Notes under the pieces: generated by a model
The model's database searches: none
The model's input: the letters and a program-made list of their open reading frames with translations, nothing else
Told to the model about the DNA's origin: nothing
Program-made: the position numbers and the translations under genes
Assembly: GCA_001796335.1 (NCBI GenBank)
Contig: MGMF01000021.1
Span: 62,001 to 126,000 of the forward strand
Direction of reading: 5' to 3'
DNA: 64,000 nucleotides
Source of the DNA: Chloroflexi bacterium GWB2_49_20
Lineage (GTDB): Bacteria; Chloroflexota; Anaerolineae; Anaerolineales; Villigracilaceae
Shown here: one piece after another, positions 17,835 through 26,592 of the stretch
Layout of the letters: each line of letters opens with the position of its first letter
How positions within the stretch are numbered: position 1 is the first letter of the stretch

Positions 17835-18041
17835 TAGTGAAAAAGGCTTGATTTGATTAACCAACCTATTTATTTTGTTTTATTAATTTGAGGGAGAATT
17901 ACCAGTTCTAAGGAAGAGGTATACAATATCCCCTTAGAAACGTTAACAATTATAAAAAGATGATCACAAGCAAGTTGTCCCGGGGAAATTTGTGTTAAGA
18001 TTAAGACAGCGTAACATCTAAAAAAAACAAAAGAGGCTACC

Positions 18042-19394
18042 ATGTTTGATCTCCCGGATAATGATATATTACCCTTGGCTAAAAAACACGTTTTCTGGAC
18101 TTGGTCTGCCCAGGCAAAAGTAAATCCAATAGCTATCAAACGTGCACAGGGAATTTATTTTTGGGATATAGAAGGAAAAAAATACCTTGATTTAAATTCC
18201 ATGACAATGTGCGTTAATGTTGGGCATGGTGAAAAGCGCATTATTCAAGCCATGTCTGATCAGATTCAACAATTGCCATATGCCGCCCCAGGAATGGCAA
18301 CAAATGTTCGCTCTCTGGCAAGCAAGTTGGTGGCAGATATATCTCCCGGGGGGGAGTTGACCAAGGTTTTATTCACTCTCGGTGGTGCGGATGCAAATGA
18401 AAACGCCATCAAGCTGGCGCGAGGGTATACAGGGAGATTTAAAATATTAACCCGGTATCGCTCGTACCATGGTGCGACTGCTGGGGCAATGGCGGCCACT
18501 GGAGATACCCGTAGGTGGATGTGGGAACCTTTGTTAATGCCGGGGGTTGTGCATTTTCTGGATCCGTACAGATACCGCTCTACGTTTCACCAATCAAATC
18601 CAAATATTCCAGAAGAAGAATTTACTCAGGATTACTTGAACCACCTTGAAGAGATCGTCCAATATGAAGGTCCTGAAACAATTGCCGGAATTTTGATGGA
18701 ATCTGTGACTGGAACAAATGGCATCATAATTCCTCCCGCCGGATATATGCAGGGCGTGCGAGCTTTGTGTGATAAATATGGGATTTTGATGATTGCCGAT
18801 GAAGTTATGAGCGGTTTCGGCAGAACTGGCAAGTGGTTTGCTGTAAACCATTGGAATATTATTCCTGATATCATGACGATGGCAAAAGGATTAACCTCTG
18901 CCTATGCTCCCTTGGGGGCTGTTGCAATGAAACCGGAAATTGCATCTGCCTTTGACGACCGTGTTTTCGAATCCGGTTTGACTTATACGTCTCACCCGGT
19001 GTCCTTGGCTGCAGCAATCGCAAACATTAAAGTCATGCAGGACGATAAAATCATCGATCATGCCGCGGAAATGGGTCTTATATTAAGACGGATGTTAAAT
19101 GATCTGGGAGAAAAACACGAATCGGTTGGAGAAGTGCGCTCGATCGGATTATTTGCAATCCTGGAGCTTGTCAAGAATCGATCTACAAAAGAACCAATGG
19201 CTCCCTGGAATAGCTCCAGCCCTGAAATGAATGCTTTTCGAAAGTATTGCCTGGATAATGGAGTATTCCTTTACATACACTGGCACACTGTATTAATAAT
19301 ACCTCCTTTGATCATTAATGAAGATCAATTGAAAGAAGCTATGGCGATAATTGACAGGGCTTTGGAGATCACTGATAAGGCATATAAATATTAA
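18042..19394 (+). CDS. Class III PLP aminotransferase
   Basis: This 450-residue fold-type I aminotransferase has PLP-binding segments GGADANENAIKLAR and YRSYHGATAG. The pocket aspartate is in IADEVMSGFGRTGKW and the Schiff-base Lys is in MAKGLTSAYAPLGAV. The overall type is that of omega-amino acid:pyruvate transaminases (beta-alanine, GABA or taurine as donor). The ATG follows an AGAGG site. It is separated from the cyclase-family gene by 207 nt in which I see no gene or clear terminator. The donor amino acid cannot be settled from sequence. Confidence 0.9.
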   Translation: MFDLPDNDILPLAKKHVFWTWSAQAKVNPIAIKRAQGIYFWDIEGKKYLDLNSMTMCVNVGHGEKRIIQAMSDQIQQLPYAAPGMATNVRSLASKLVADISPGGELTKVLFTLGGADANENAIKLARGYTGRFKILTRYRSYHGATAGAMAATGDTRRWMWEPLLMPGVVHFLDPYRYRSTFHQSNPNIPEEEFTQDYLNHLEEIVQYEGPETIAGILMESVTGTNGIIIPPAGYMQGVRALCDKYGILMIADEVMSGFGRTGKWFAVNHWNIIPDIMTMAKGLTSAYAPLGAVAMKPEIASAFDDRVFESGLTYTSHPVSLAAAIANIKVMQDDKIIDHAAEMGLILRRMLNDLGEKHESVGEVRSIGLFAILELVKNRSTKEPMAPWNSSSPEMNAFRKYCLDNGVFLYIHWHTVLIIPPLIINEDQLKEAMAIIDRALEITDKAYKY

Positions 19395-19488
19395 TCTAAA
19401 TGGATGATGTAATTATCTAGAATCATGTATCTTAATTCAATATTTGGCATCTTAAGATTATCTAATAATGCGATGTGGAGAATAAAGA

Positions 19489-20436
19489 ATGAGTGAAACA
19501 AATAAACCAGATGCTGAAATTCTGAATGTATTGATTTTGGGATCCGGTCCGGCCGGATTATCGGCAGCGATTTATGCTGCCAGAGCAGAATTGGAACCAT
19601 TGGTTTTGACTGGTCTTGAGTTAGGCGGGCAAGTATCCCTTACCAATGTAATAGAAAATTATCCAGGGTTTCCTGATGGTGTTGGCGGGAGTGAACTGGG
19701 TGAGTTAATGCAGAAGCAGGCTGAACACTTTGGAGCTAAGGTTGAATTTGATCTTGCCGTGAAAATTGACTTATCAGAACGTCCATTTCGTGTGCAAACA
19801 GAAAATAAAGAAATTCAAGCAAAAGCCTTGATTATTGCCACCGGCGCAAGCCCGATTTATCTGAATATAGACGGCGAAAAAGAATTAACCGGCAAAGGAG
19901 TTTCTTATTGTGCCACCTGTGATGGGTGGTTTTTCAAAAACAAATCCGTGACAGTGGTTGGTGGGGGAGATAGCGCGCTGGAGGAGGCTTTGTTCTTAAC
20001 GCGATTTGCATCTAATGTTACTATTGTGCACAGGCGTGATATTTTTCGGGCAAGTGCTATTCTTCAGAAAAGAGTCAAGGAAAATTCGAAAATAAAATTT
20101 GTTTTGAATTCAATTGTTACCAGGGTGATTGGTACTGAAAAAGTGGAAGCTGTATTGATCAAAGATGTCATTACAGAAGACGAAACAACCTTAACTACTG
20201 ACGGTTTGTTTGTATTCATTGGACATGTACCTAATACACTAATGCTGAAAGGACAGCTTGATATGACAGAACTAGGTTATATCAAAATTGATTATCTGAT
20301 GCAAGCCAGTATACCAGGTGTATTTGTAGCCGGTGAAGCAGCAGATCCAGACTTTAAGCAAGTGGTAACATCTGCAGGAATGGGTGCAGCTGCAGCCATT
20401 CAGGCTACACGTTTTCTCGAAAATGAAAAAGAATAA
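19489..20436 (+). CDS. trxB: Thioredoxin reductase
   Basis: This 315-residue FAD/NADPH enzyme reduces thioredoxin. The FAD-binding motif is GSGPAGLSAAIYAAR (residues 18-32), the redox pair is CATC (Cys141, Cys144) and the NADPH motif is GGGDSALEEA. EAADPDFKQVVTSAGMGAAAA lies at the C-terminus. Length and domain order are those of low-molecular-weight bacterial TrxB. A GGAG site precedes the ATG. Its partner thioredoxin is probably encoded at 50.4 kb; the downstream neighbour is malate dehydrogenase. Confidence 0.95.
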   Translation: MSETNKPDAEILNVLILGSGPAGLSAAIYAARAELEPLVLTGLELGGQVSLTNVIENYPGFPDGVGGSELGELMQKQAEHFGAKVEFDLAVKIDLSERPFRVQTENKEIQAKALIIATGASPIYLNIDGEKELTGKGVSYCATCDGWFFKNKSVTVVGGGDSALEEALFLTRFASNVTIVHRRDIFRASAILQKRVKENSKIKFVLNSIVTRVIGTEKVEAVLIKDVITEDETTLTTDGLFVFIGHVPNTLMLKGQLDMTELGYIKIDYLMQASIPGVFVAGEAADPDFKQVVTSAGMGAAAAIQATRFLENEKE

Positions 20437-20572
20437 CCTGATATTTGATGATTTTGTCCATATCTTTCTTCGATAAGTTAGAATTAATGTTATGTAAGAT
20501 TCGTTGTATAAAGACTACCTAATAGACTTATTAAGTAGTATAAATTTGTTATTATTTTTACCTGGAGGAACT

Positions 20573-21511
20573 ATGACTGCAAAGGTTTCAATTATCGGAG
20601 CCGGAATGACTGGTTCGACAACAGCTCATTGGCTGGCAGAACGTGAATTAGCAGATATTGTACTCGTTGATATCGTGGAAGGAATGCCTCAAGGGAAGGC
20701 GCTTGACTTGATGGAGGCCATGCCTGTAGTCGGTAAAGATGTGACAATTACCGGCAGTAATGATTTTAAAGCGACTGAAGGTTCAGATATCATTGTTATT
20801 ACGGCAGGTTTACCTCGAAAACCAGGAATGAGTCGTGACGACCTTCTTAAAACCAATGCAGAAATAGTTGGCAAAGCTACTACCGAGACATTGAAATATT
20901 CTCCAAACGCAATCTATATAATCCTGACCAATCCTTTGGATACAATGGCTTTCCTGGCAATGAAAATTGGGAAATTGCCTCCCAACAGGGTTATTGGGCA
21001 GGCTGGAATCCTAGATTCTGCTCGAATGAGGACCTTTGTGGGTATGGAGCTGGGTGTAAGTGTTGAAAATATTAATTGTTTTGTATTAGGCGGGCATGGG
21101 GATACCATGGTGCCCCTCACCCGACATTCCAATGTTGCGGGAGTGCCCCTAAAAGATACCATGCCGGCAGAAAAGTTAAATGCAATTGTTGAACGTACGC
21201 GCAATGGTGGTGGGGAAATAGTGAGCTTGTTAAAGTCAGGATCTGCGTATTATGCTCCTTCGGCTGCTGTTGCCCAGATGGTTGAAGCTATTTTGAAGGA
21301 TAAGCAATTAATTGTTCCGGCAGCGGTGTTTATGCAAGGCGAATATGGTTTGAAGGATATTTTCTTCGGAGCTCCGGTTCAACTGGGTAGGAATGGGATC
21401 GAAAAGATCATTGAATATGATCTGAACGATGAAGAAAAAGCCGCCCTTTTGCGTTCAGCAGCTGCAGTACAGGAAACAACCGAGGCACTTGTAAAGCTGG
21501 TTGCTATATAG
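20573..21511 (+). CDS. mdh: Malate dehydrogenase (LDH-like type)
   Basis: This 312-residue enzyme oxidises malate to oxaloacetate with NAD. The Rossmann start is [19 protein letters not shown] and the NAD-selecting acid is in VLVDIVEG. The substrate loop has [11 protein letters not shown], with the malate-specific Arg. ILTNPLD and GGHGDTMVP (catalytic His) complete the signature. It belongs to the dimer/tetramer LDH-like MDH class used by Chloroflexi and Bacilli. The ATG at 20573 is preceded by CTGGAGGA at normal spacing; a longer in-frame start at 20504 is rejected. Citrate synthase follows 30 nt later. Confidence 0.95.
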   Translation: MTAKVSIIGAGMTGSTTAHWLAERELADIVLVDIVEGMPQGKALDLMEAMPVVGKDVTITGSNDFKATEGSDIIVITAGLPRKPGMSRDDLLKTNAEIVGKATTETLKYSPNAIYIILTNPLDTMAFLAMKIGKLPPNRVIGQAGILDSARMRTFVGMELGVSVENINCFVLGGHGDTMVPLTRHSNVAGVPLKDTMPAEKLNAIVERTRNGGGEIVSLLKSGSAYYAPSAAVAQMVEAILKDKQLIVPAAVFMQGEYGLKDIFFGAPVQLGRNGIEKIIEYDLNDEEKAALLRSAAAVQETTEALVKLVAI

Positions 21512-21541
21512 TAGTTTACACAATAATATGGGAGTTTAAGG

Positions 21542-22843
21542 ATGATCATTCATGAAAAAATCGCCGAACAGTTGCCTGGTTGGCGGGAACGTGTGAAAAA
21601 ATTAGTTAAAGAAAAAGGTGATATTGTCATCGACAAAGTAACCATTGACCAGGTTTATGGTGGCATGCGTGGGTCACAGGTGCTTGTTTCAGATATTTCA
21701 TATGTAGATCCTGCTGAAGGGATACGGCTCCGTGGATATAGCATACCTGAAGTACTTGCCAAACTACCCAAACCAGATGAGGCAGAAATGCCTTATGTTG
21801 GCGGGTTATATTATCTGCTTTTGACTGGCGAAATGCCCACCAAAGAACAGGCATGCCTGGTTGAAAAAGATTGGGCAAATAGAAGTGAAATCCCGCAATA
21901 TGTTTATAACACATTAAGAGCATTGCCCAAAAACACCCATCCAATGACGCTTTTCACACTAGCAGTTCAATCCTTGCAGACTCAATCTGAATTTGCAAAG
22001 CGATATCACGAGGGTATGCGCAAGGATGAATATTGGGAACCCATGCTGGAAGATAGTTTAAACCTGACCGCCAAGCTGCCGATCATTGCTGCTTTTATTT
22101 ATAGTTTAAAATATCGGAACGGTGAGGTCCCGCAAGTTGATTCTTCCCTTGATTGGGGGGCAAATTTTGCCCATATGTTGGGTATTAAAGACAAAGGATA
22201 CGAAGAATTAGCGCGTTTGTATTTTATTATTCATTCAGACCATGAGAGCGGAAATGTCAGTGCGCATGCCACTCACCTGGTTGGATCTTCCCTGGCTGAT
22301 GTGTATTATGCATTTTCAGCAGGGCTGAATGGACTGGCAGGTCCATTGCACGGCCTGGCAAACCAGGAATGTTTTGGCTGGTTGCTGGAAGTTCGTGATA
22401 AGTTTGGTGGTGTACCGAGTAAAGAGCAATTAAGAAAATTCGCCTGGGAAACCTTGGAAAGTGGTAAAGTGATCCCCGGGTATGGACATGCTGTTCTCCG
22501 TGTCCCGGATCCACGGTTTACAGCCCAGATGAAATTTGCAAAAGATCGTTTCCCTCAAGATGAACTTGTACGACTTGCGGACATGGTATTTGAAATTGTC
22601 CCTCAGGTGCTCAAGGAACAAGGAAAAGCAAAAAATCCGGCGCCTAATGTGGATGCGATATCAGGCACGCTACAATACTATTATGGTGTGCGTGAATTCG
22701 ATTTTTACACGGTATTATTTGGTGTGGGTAGAGCACTAGGCGTTACAGCAAACCTGGTGTGGGCAAGGGCTTTGGGACAACCACTTGAAAGACCCAAATC
22801 GCTGACAACCCAAATGCTGGAAGACGCAGCTGTCTCAGAATAA
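21542..22843 (+). CDS. Citrate synthase
   Basis: This 433-residue enzyme condenses oxaloacetate with acetyl-CoA. It contains the active-site blocks DHESGNVSAHATHLVGSS, AGPLHGLANQE (catalytic His) and IPGYGHAVLRVPDPRF (oxaloacetate-binding His and catalytic Asp region). The sequence resembles the longer, eukaryote-like type I citrate synthase rather than the allosteric GltA of Gram-negatives. It is placed directly after malate dehydrogenase, 30 nt apart, so the two likely form one transcript that makes citrate from malate. A hairpin terminator follows. Confidence 0.94.
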   Translation: MIIHEKIAEQLPGWRERVKKLVKEKGDIVIDKVTIDQVYGGMRGSQVLVSDISYVDPAEGIRLRGYSIPEVLAKLPKPDEAEMPYVGGLYYLLLTGEMPTKEQACLVEKDWANRSEIPQYVYNTLRALPKNTHPMTLFTLAVQSLQTQSEFAKRYHEGMRKDEYWEPMLEDSLNLTAKLPIIAAFIYSLKYRNGEVPQVDSSLDWGANFAHMLGIKDKGYEELARLYFIIHSDHESGNVSAHATHLVGSSLADVYYAFSAGLNGLAGPLHGLANQECFGWLLEVRDKFGGVPSKEQLRKFAWETLESGKVIPGYGHAVLRVPDPRFTAQMKFAKDRFPQDELVRLADMVFEIVPQVLKEQGKAKNPAPNVDAISGTLQYYYGVREFDFYTVLFGVGRALGVTANLVWARALGQPLERPKSLTTQMLEDAAVSE

Positions 22844-22874
22844 TTGAATATTCCTGTGATAAAATAATTAATAA

Positions 22875-22916
22875 AACGACTTTGAAGATTTAACCTTCAA
22901 GTTCGTTAGTTTTTTT
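22875..22916 (+). terminator. Terminator after citrate synthase
   Basis: A 13-bp imperfect stem (22875-22887 with 22895-22907) has a 7-nt loop and is followed by a run of seven Ts at 22910-22916. Confidence 0.8.
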
Positions 22917-22927
22917 GGGGGTTGAAG

Positions 22928-23389
22928 TTATTTATTTATTCGTCTATGAGATTGAATGTATCTATCCAAATCGGGGGTCGTTCTTAAATACTCTTCGACC
23001 ATAAGTGGTGACGAGATAATGAAATCTGCAGTGGCTCGATTGTTGGCAGTAGGGATATTCCATAAGACTGCCAGACGAAGAAGCGCTTTTACATCAGGAT
23101 CGTGAGGCTGCGGTTCCAAGGGATCCCAAAAAAATACAAGGAAATTAATCACGCCTTCAGCAATTTTCGCCCCGATTTGTTGATCTCCTCCAAGGGGGCC
23201 ACTCATAAACTTTACAATGGGGATGCCAAGAGCCTCTTCCAAAAAAGCACCTGTAGTTCCAGTTGCATATAATTCATGAAGAGCAAGCGTTCCTTGGTTG
23301 AATTTTGCCCATGCCAGAAGATCATTCTTATTATTATCGTGTGCAATAAGGGCAATATGCTTGCGAGGTTTAAGTGAAATTTCTTTCAT
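22928..23389 (-). CDS. mgsA: Methylglyoxal synthase
   Basis: This 153-residue enzyme converts dihydroxyacetone phosphate to methylglyoxal and phosphate. It has the phosphate-binding IALIAHDNNKNDLL, the ATGTTG loop and SGPLGGDQQIG with the catalytic Asp. The length equals that of E. coli MgsA. I chose the ATG at 23389, 13 nt after the LysM gene's stop; longer in-frame starts run into that gene. The gene is cotranscribed with the LysM protein and ends face to face with citrate synthase. Confidence 0.93.
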   Translation of the reverse strand: MKEISLKPRKHIALIAHDNNKNDLLAWAKFNQGTLALHELYATGTTGAFLEEALGIPIVKFMSGPLGGDQQIGAKIAEGVINFLVFFWDPLEPQPHDPDVKALLRLAVLWNIPTANNRATADFIISSPLMVEEYLRTTPDLDRYIQSHRRINK

Positions 23390-23402
23390 AAATTTGAAAT
23401 TT

Positions 23403-24545
23403 TTATGGAGTTGGTGATGAGACGGGAGCTGCCCCGCTCCAGATAAAGATGCGCAGTTGGCTTGGGGTGCCAGCCTGACTCCATGTTGTTTTGCCCTGAT
23501 CATCCGTATCTGCTTGCCGGACAGTGACAACCTGCCATGTCATTGCGTGAGGCTGGTTATCTTGAGGACGGAAGGACACGGGAACAATGAATTTTGTATC
23601 CGTTACATATTCGCTCAGCTTTCTGCCCAAACCCTCAGTTATATCTTCTACTATGACAAGGTATGCCTCATCACTGCGCAGATTACCTATGGAAGCCCAT
23701 TGCAACGTGACAACGTCATTTGCCAGATTGAACGCAGTTCCGTTGGCGGGTAGTAATAAATTGGGAGCCGGGTAAGGGGGTGGAAGCGTTGGGGTCGGAG
23801 ATGGACCTGGTGTTGCATCGCGCATGCATAACGGAATATCGAGAGGTTGGTTCAAATAAACATTATCCGTGCTTAAGCCATTCCATTGCTTGATGGCATC
23901 CATTGAAACCCCATAATTCAATGAAATTCTACTTAGAGTGTCATTAGATTGAACTGTGATGGTGACTATCTGGCAGGCAGCGCGGGTGGCATCTGCAGAC
24001 ACCAAAGTAGCGGATGCAACCGGCAATGGAGTTGGGGTAGGTTGAGGAATTAAAAGTTTTTGACCGACTACCAGGTCTGTACAAGTTGCTGAAAGATTGT
24101 TAAGAAGAATGATGGATTGTACGGAAACATCAAAAGCAACGGCGATTGAATAGCAGTAGTCGTTAGCTTTAACTGTATACTCTAGCGGTGCGAGCAAAGT
24201 AGGGGTCGGTGTCAGGCTTGGGATAGGCGTTTCTGTTGGAGTTGGAGTTACTGTAGGAGTGTTGGTGGTAGTTGAGATGGGAGTGGGATTGACCAACCTG
24301 TTGCCAGCATTTAATGCAAAATATACTGTCCCAGCTCCTACTGCCAGAATGAGTGCCAACAAGCCGATAGCAATTGGAAGGCTGATTCTAACAACAGGCA
24401 TGCGGCTGCCTTGAATTGATTTTTGTTGGCGTTTTTCTATAGTGAAATCGCTACCGCAAACCAGACAGCGAGTGGCATTTTCGGCCAGTTGGGTGCCACA
24501 TGTTGGGCACAATTTTGTTTTTTTAGTTGAAGTAGAAGGATTCAT
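23403..24545 (-). CDS. Zinc-ribbon/LysM cell-envelope protein
   Basis: This 380-residue protein has, in order, a zinc ribbon CPTCGTQ...CLVCGSD (residues about 13-33), one transmembrane helix (about 53-78), a Thr/Pro-rich linker, two LysM domains (about 125-167 and 193-238) and a C-terminal beta-rich domain of about 110 residues. The topology should be a cytosolic ribbon and external LysM domains that bind peptidoglycan-like glycans. The LysM blocks are YTVKANDYCYSIAVAFDVS and ITVQSNDTLSRISLNYGVS. A TATAAT box 10 nt before the ATG and no ribosome site suggest a leaderless mRNA. The exact role is unknown. Confidence 0.85.
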   Translation of the reverse strand: MNPSTSTKKTKLCPTCGTQLAENATRCLVCGSDFTIEKRQQKSIQGSRMPVVRISLPIAIGLLALILAVGAGTVYFALNAGNRLVNPTPISTTTNTPTVTPTPTETPIPSLTPTPTLLAPLEYTVKANDYCYSIAVAFDVSVQSIILLNNLSATCTDLVVGQKLLIPQPTPTPLPVASATLVSADATRAACQIVTITVQSNDTLSRISLNYGVSMDAIKQWNGLSTDNVYLNQPLDIPLCMRDATPGPSPTPTLPPPYPAPNLLLPANGTAFNLANDVVTLQWASIGNLRSDEAYLVIVEDITEGLGRKLSEYVTDTKFIVPVSFRPQDNQPHAMTWQVVTVRQADTDDQGKTTWSQAGTPSQLRIFIWSGAAPVSSPTP

Positions 24546-24656
24546 ATAGCTGACGATTATACCATGATGGAAATAAATGCAAGTCGCTATAACTTCGCAT
24601 AGACAATCAGTGGGTTAGGATCTCTTAAAAATTACCGAGTGCGATATAATAATATA

Positions 24657-25565
24657 ATGGAAAAAAATTATAGTCTTTACAAACAAATGTTGCTTATTCG
24701 TAGATTTGAGGAGCGTTTGCTTGAGGAATTTTCTTCTGGAAAACTTGCAGGTACAACACATGCCTATATAGGGCAGGAAGCCAATGCAGTCGGGATTTTT
24801 GATGTATTGCATAAAGATGATATTATTTTTAGCAATCACCGTTGCCATGGTCATTACCTTGCATATGGAGGGGATCCATATTTATTGGCAGCGGAAGTTA
24901 TGGGTAAATCAACAGGGCTGGTGGGCGGTAGAGGGGGAAGCCAGCATATTCATTTGCGAAATTTTTATTCAAACGGAATTCAAGGTGGGATAGTACCCAT
25001 AGCCACCGGAATGGCTCTGGCAGAAAAATATATTAAGAGCAAACGAATTACTTTGGTTTTCTTAGGCGATGGCACATTGGGACAGGGAATCATATATGAA
25101 AGTTTTAATTTCGCTTCTTTATGGAATATTCCCGTTTTATTTGTAGTTGAAAATAACCGATATGCACAAACCACCCCAATTGAAATTGCAGTGGCAGGGA
25201 ATATCCCGGATCGATTTAAAGCATTCGGGATTAATACTTGGGAATGTAATTCAACGGATGTAGTAAAAATTCGCGAAGATTCGGAGCAAGCGGTGAATTT
25301 TGTGCGAAGTAATATGCAACCTGCTGGTTTGATCCTGCAAACTTATCGATTTGCAGCCCACTCAAAGGGTGATGATTTCCGGAAACCTGAAGAAATAGCC
25401 AGTAATAAGAAATCTGATCCCTTGTTAATTCACGGAAACCGTTTGGAGAAAACAGACCGTGAAATGGCCGAGAGTGAAATAACTTGGATAATAAATGAAG
25501 CTTTTTCACGAGCAGATCAGGATCCGTATCCTGGTTCCAACAATTTACCTCCAATTTTATTATGA
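24657..25565 (+). CDS. 2-oxoacid dehydrogenase-type E1 alpha subunit
   Basis: This 302-residue thiamine-diphosphate subunit of the PDH/acetoin dehydrogenase class begins RRFEERLLEEFSSGKLAG. It shows IGQEANAVGIF, SNHRCHGHYLAYGGD (active-site His loop) and GGRGGSQHIH. The ThDP motif GDGTLGQG...ENNRYA spans residues 137-170. It decarboxylates a 2-oxoacid and, with a lipoyl carrier, makes an acyl-lipoate. It is short for the family, with a reduced C-terminus. The beta subunit follows with a 4-nt overlap. The ATG is 6 nt after a TATAAT box (24645-24650), without a ribosome site. No E3 gene and no ordinary E2 are encoded nearby. Confidence 0.9.
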   Translation: MEKNYSLYKQMLLIRRFEERLLEEFSSGKLAGTTHAYIGQEANAVGIFDVLHKDDIIFSNHRCHGHYLAYGGDPYLLAAEVMGKSTGLVGGRGGSQHIHLRNFYSNGIQGGIVPIATGMALAEKYIKSKRITLVFLGDGTLGQGIIYESFNFASLWNIPVLFVVENNRYAQTTPIEIAVAGNIPDRFKAFGINTWECNSTDVVKIREDSEQAVNFVRSNMQPAGLILQTYRFAAHSKGDDFRKPEEIASNKKSDPLLIHGNRLEKTDREMAESEITWIINEAFSRADQDPYPGSNNLPPILL

Positions 25566-26557
25566 CAACTGTATTGCAACATCTAACTGATGGATTAACT
25601 CGTTCAATGGAAGGCGATAAACGCGTTTTTCTTCTTGGAGAAGATCTCCTTGATCCTTATGGAGGAGCTTTCAAGGTTACACGTGGAATAAGCACACGTT
25701 TTCCTGAACGAGTACTAACGACGCCAATTTCGGAAGCTGCCATCGTTGGTATTGCAACCGGGATGGCGATGCGTGGTCTTCGACCCGTTGTGGAAATCAT
25801 GTTTGGCGATTTTGTGACCCTGATAATGGATCAGGTCATTAATCACGCATCCAAGTTTAGATGGGTTTATAACAATAATGTGTCTGTGCCTATTGTAGTG
25901 CGAACTCCGATGGGTGGCAGACGTGGGTATGGCCCAACACACAGCCAATCATTGGAAAAATTGTTCCTGGGTATCCCAGGTGTGAGAGTACTTGCGCCAA
26001 ATACAATCGGTGATCCTGCCTTATTGCTTCAGAATGCAATAGCAGACGATGATCCGGTAGTATTCATCGAGCATAAATTGCTTTATGCCTGCCATCGGCT
26101 TGAAATCGGAAAAGGGGATCTGGTCGATGGGGAGGTAGAGCAATTTGGCGAGAGATACCCTACCTATAATATACGGTTTTCTTCCAAGCCGCAAATTTCA
26201 ATTGCCACATATGGCTACAATTTTGAAATTGTCAGAAAGGTTGCGCTTGAAGTTTTGTATGAGCGCGAAATATTTACGGAGATAATCGTGTTCTCCCAAT
26301 TAAGTCCATTTAATTTGATGCCATTAGCCGAATCGCTTTCAAAATCACACCATTTACTTACAGTTGAAGAGGGAAGCTCAAACCTCGGTTGGGGTTCTGA
26401 AATTGCAGCCCGAATTGCTGAAAGTGATTTAAATAATGTAAAAATAAGGCGAGTGGGAGCGTTGGATTTTCCCATTGCGAATACGAAAACTTTGGAAGAT
26501 CTGATTTTGCCATCCCAATCAGTAATAAAAAAAGCGATTTATGATTTAATGGAATAA
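25562..26557 (+). CDS. 2-oxoacid dehydrogenase-type E1 beta subunit
   Basis: This 331-residue partner of the preceding subunit has FLLGEDLLDPYGGAFKVT, TTPISEAAIVGIATGMAMRG (with the ThDP-activating Glu), VVRTPMGGRRGYGPTHSQSLE and the C-terminal transketolase domain ending RVGALDFPIANTKTLEDLILP. These are the diagnostic blocks of PdhB/AcoB/BkdB. The ATGA overlap with the alpha gene fits equimolar synthesis of a heterotetramer. The third gene of the cassette starts 35 nt later and supplies a lipoyl domain. The specific oxoacid (pyruvate, acetoin or a branched-chain acid) cannot be read from sequence. Confidence 0.92.
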   Translation: MTTVLQHLTDGLTRSMEGDKRVFLLGEDLLDPYGGAFKVTRGISTRFPERVLTTPISEAAIVGIATGMAMRGLRPVVEIMFGDFVTLIMDQVINHASKFRWVYNNNVSVPIVVRTPMGGRRGYGPTHSQSLEKLFLGIPGVRVLAPNTIGDPALLLQNAIADDDPVVFIEHKLLYACHRLEIGKGDLVDGEVEQFGERYPTYNIRFSSKPQISIATYGYNFEIVRKVALEVLYEREIFTEIIVFSQLSPFNLMPLAESLSKSHHLLTVEEGSSNLGWGSEIAARIAESDLNNVKIRRVGALDFPIANTKTLEDLILPSQSVIKKAIYDLME

Positions 26558-26592
26558 CGATATGCTGGCTGAAGAAAAAAATTAGAGGAAAA

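Noticed and set aside
19489-20436. TrxB as the E3 of the E1/NeuD cassette
   Set aside because: It has the CATC motif and short length of thioredoxin reductase and lacks the dihydrolipoamide dehydrogenase architecture.
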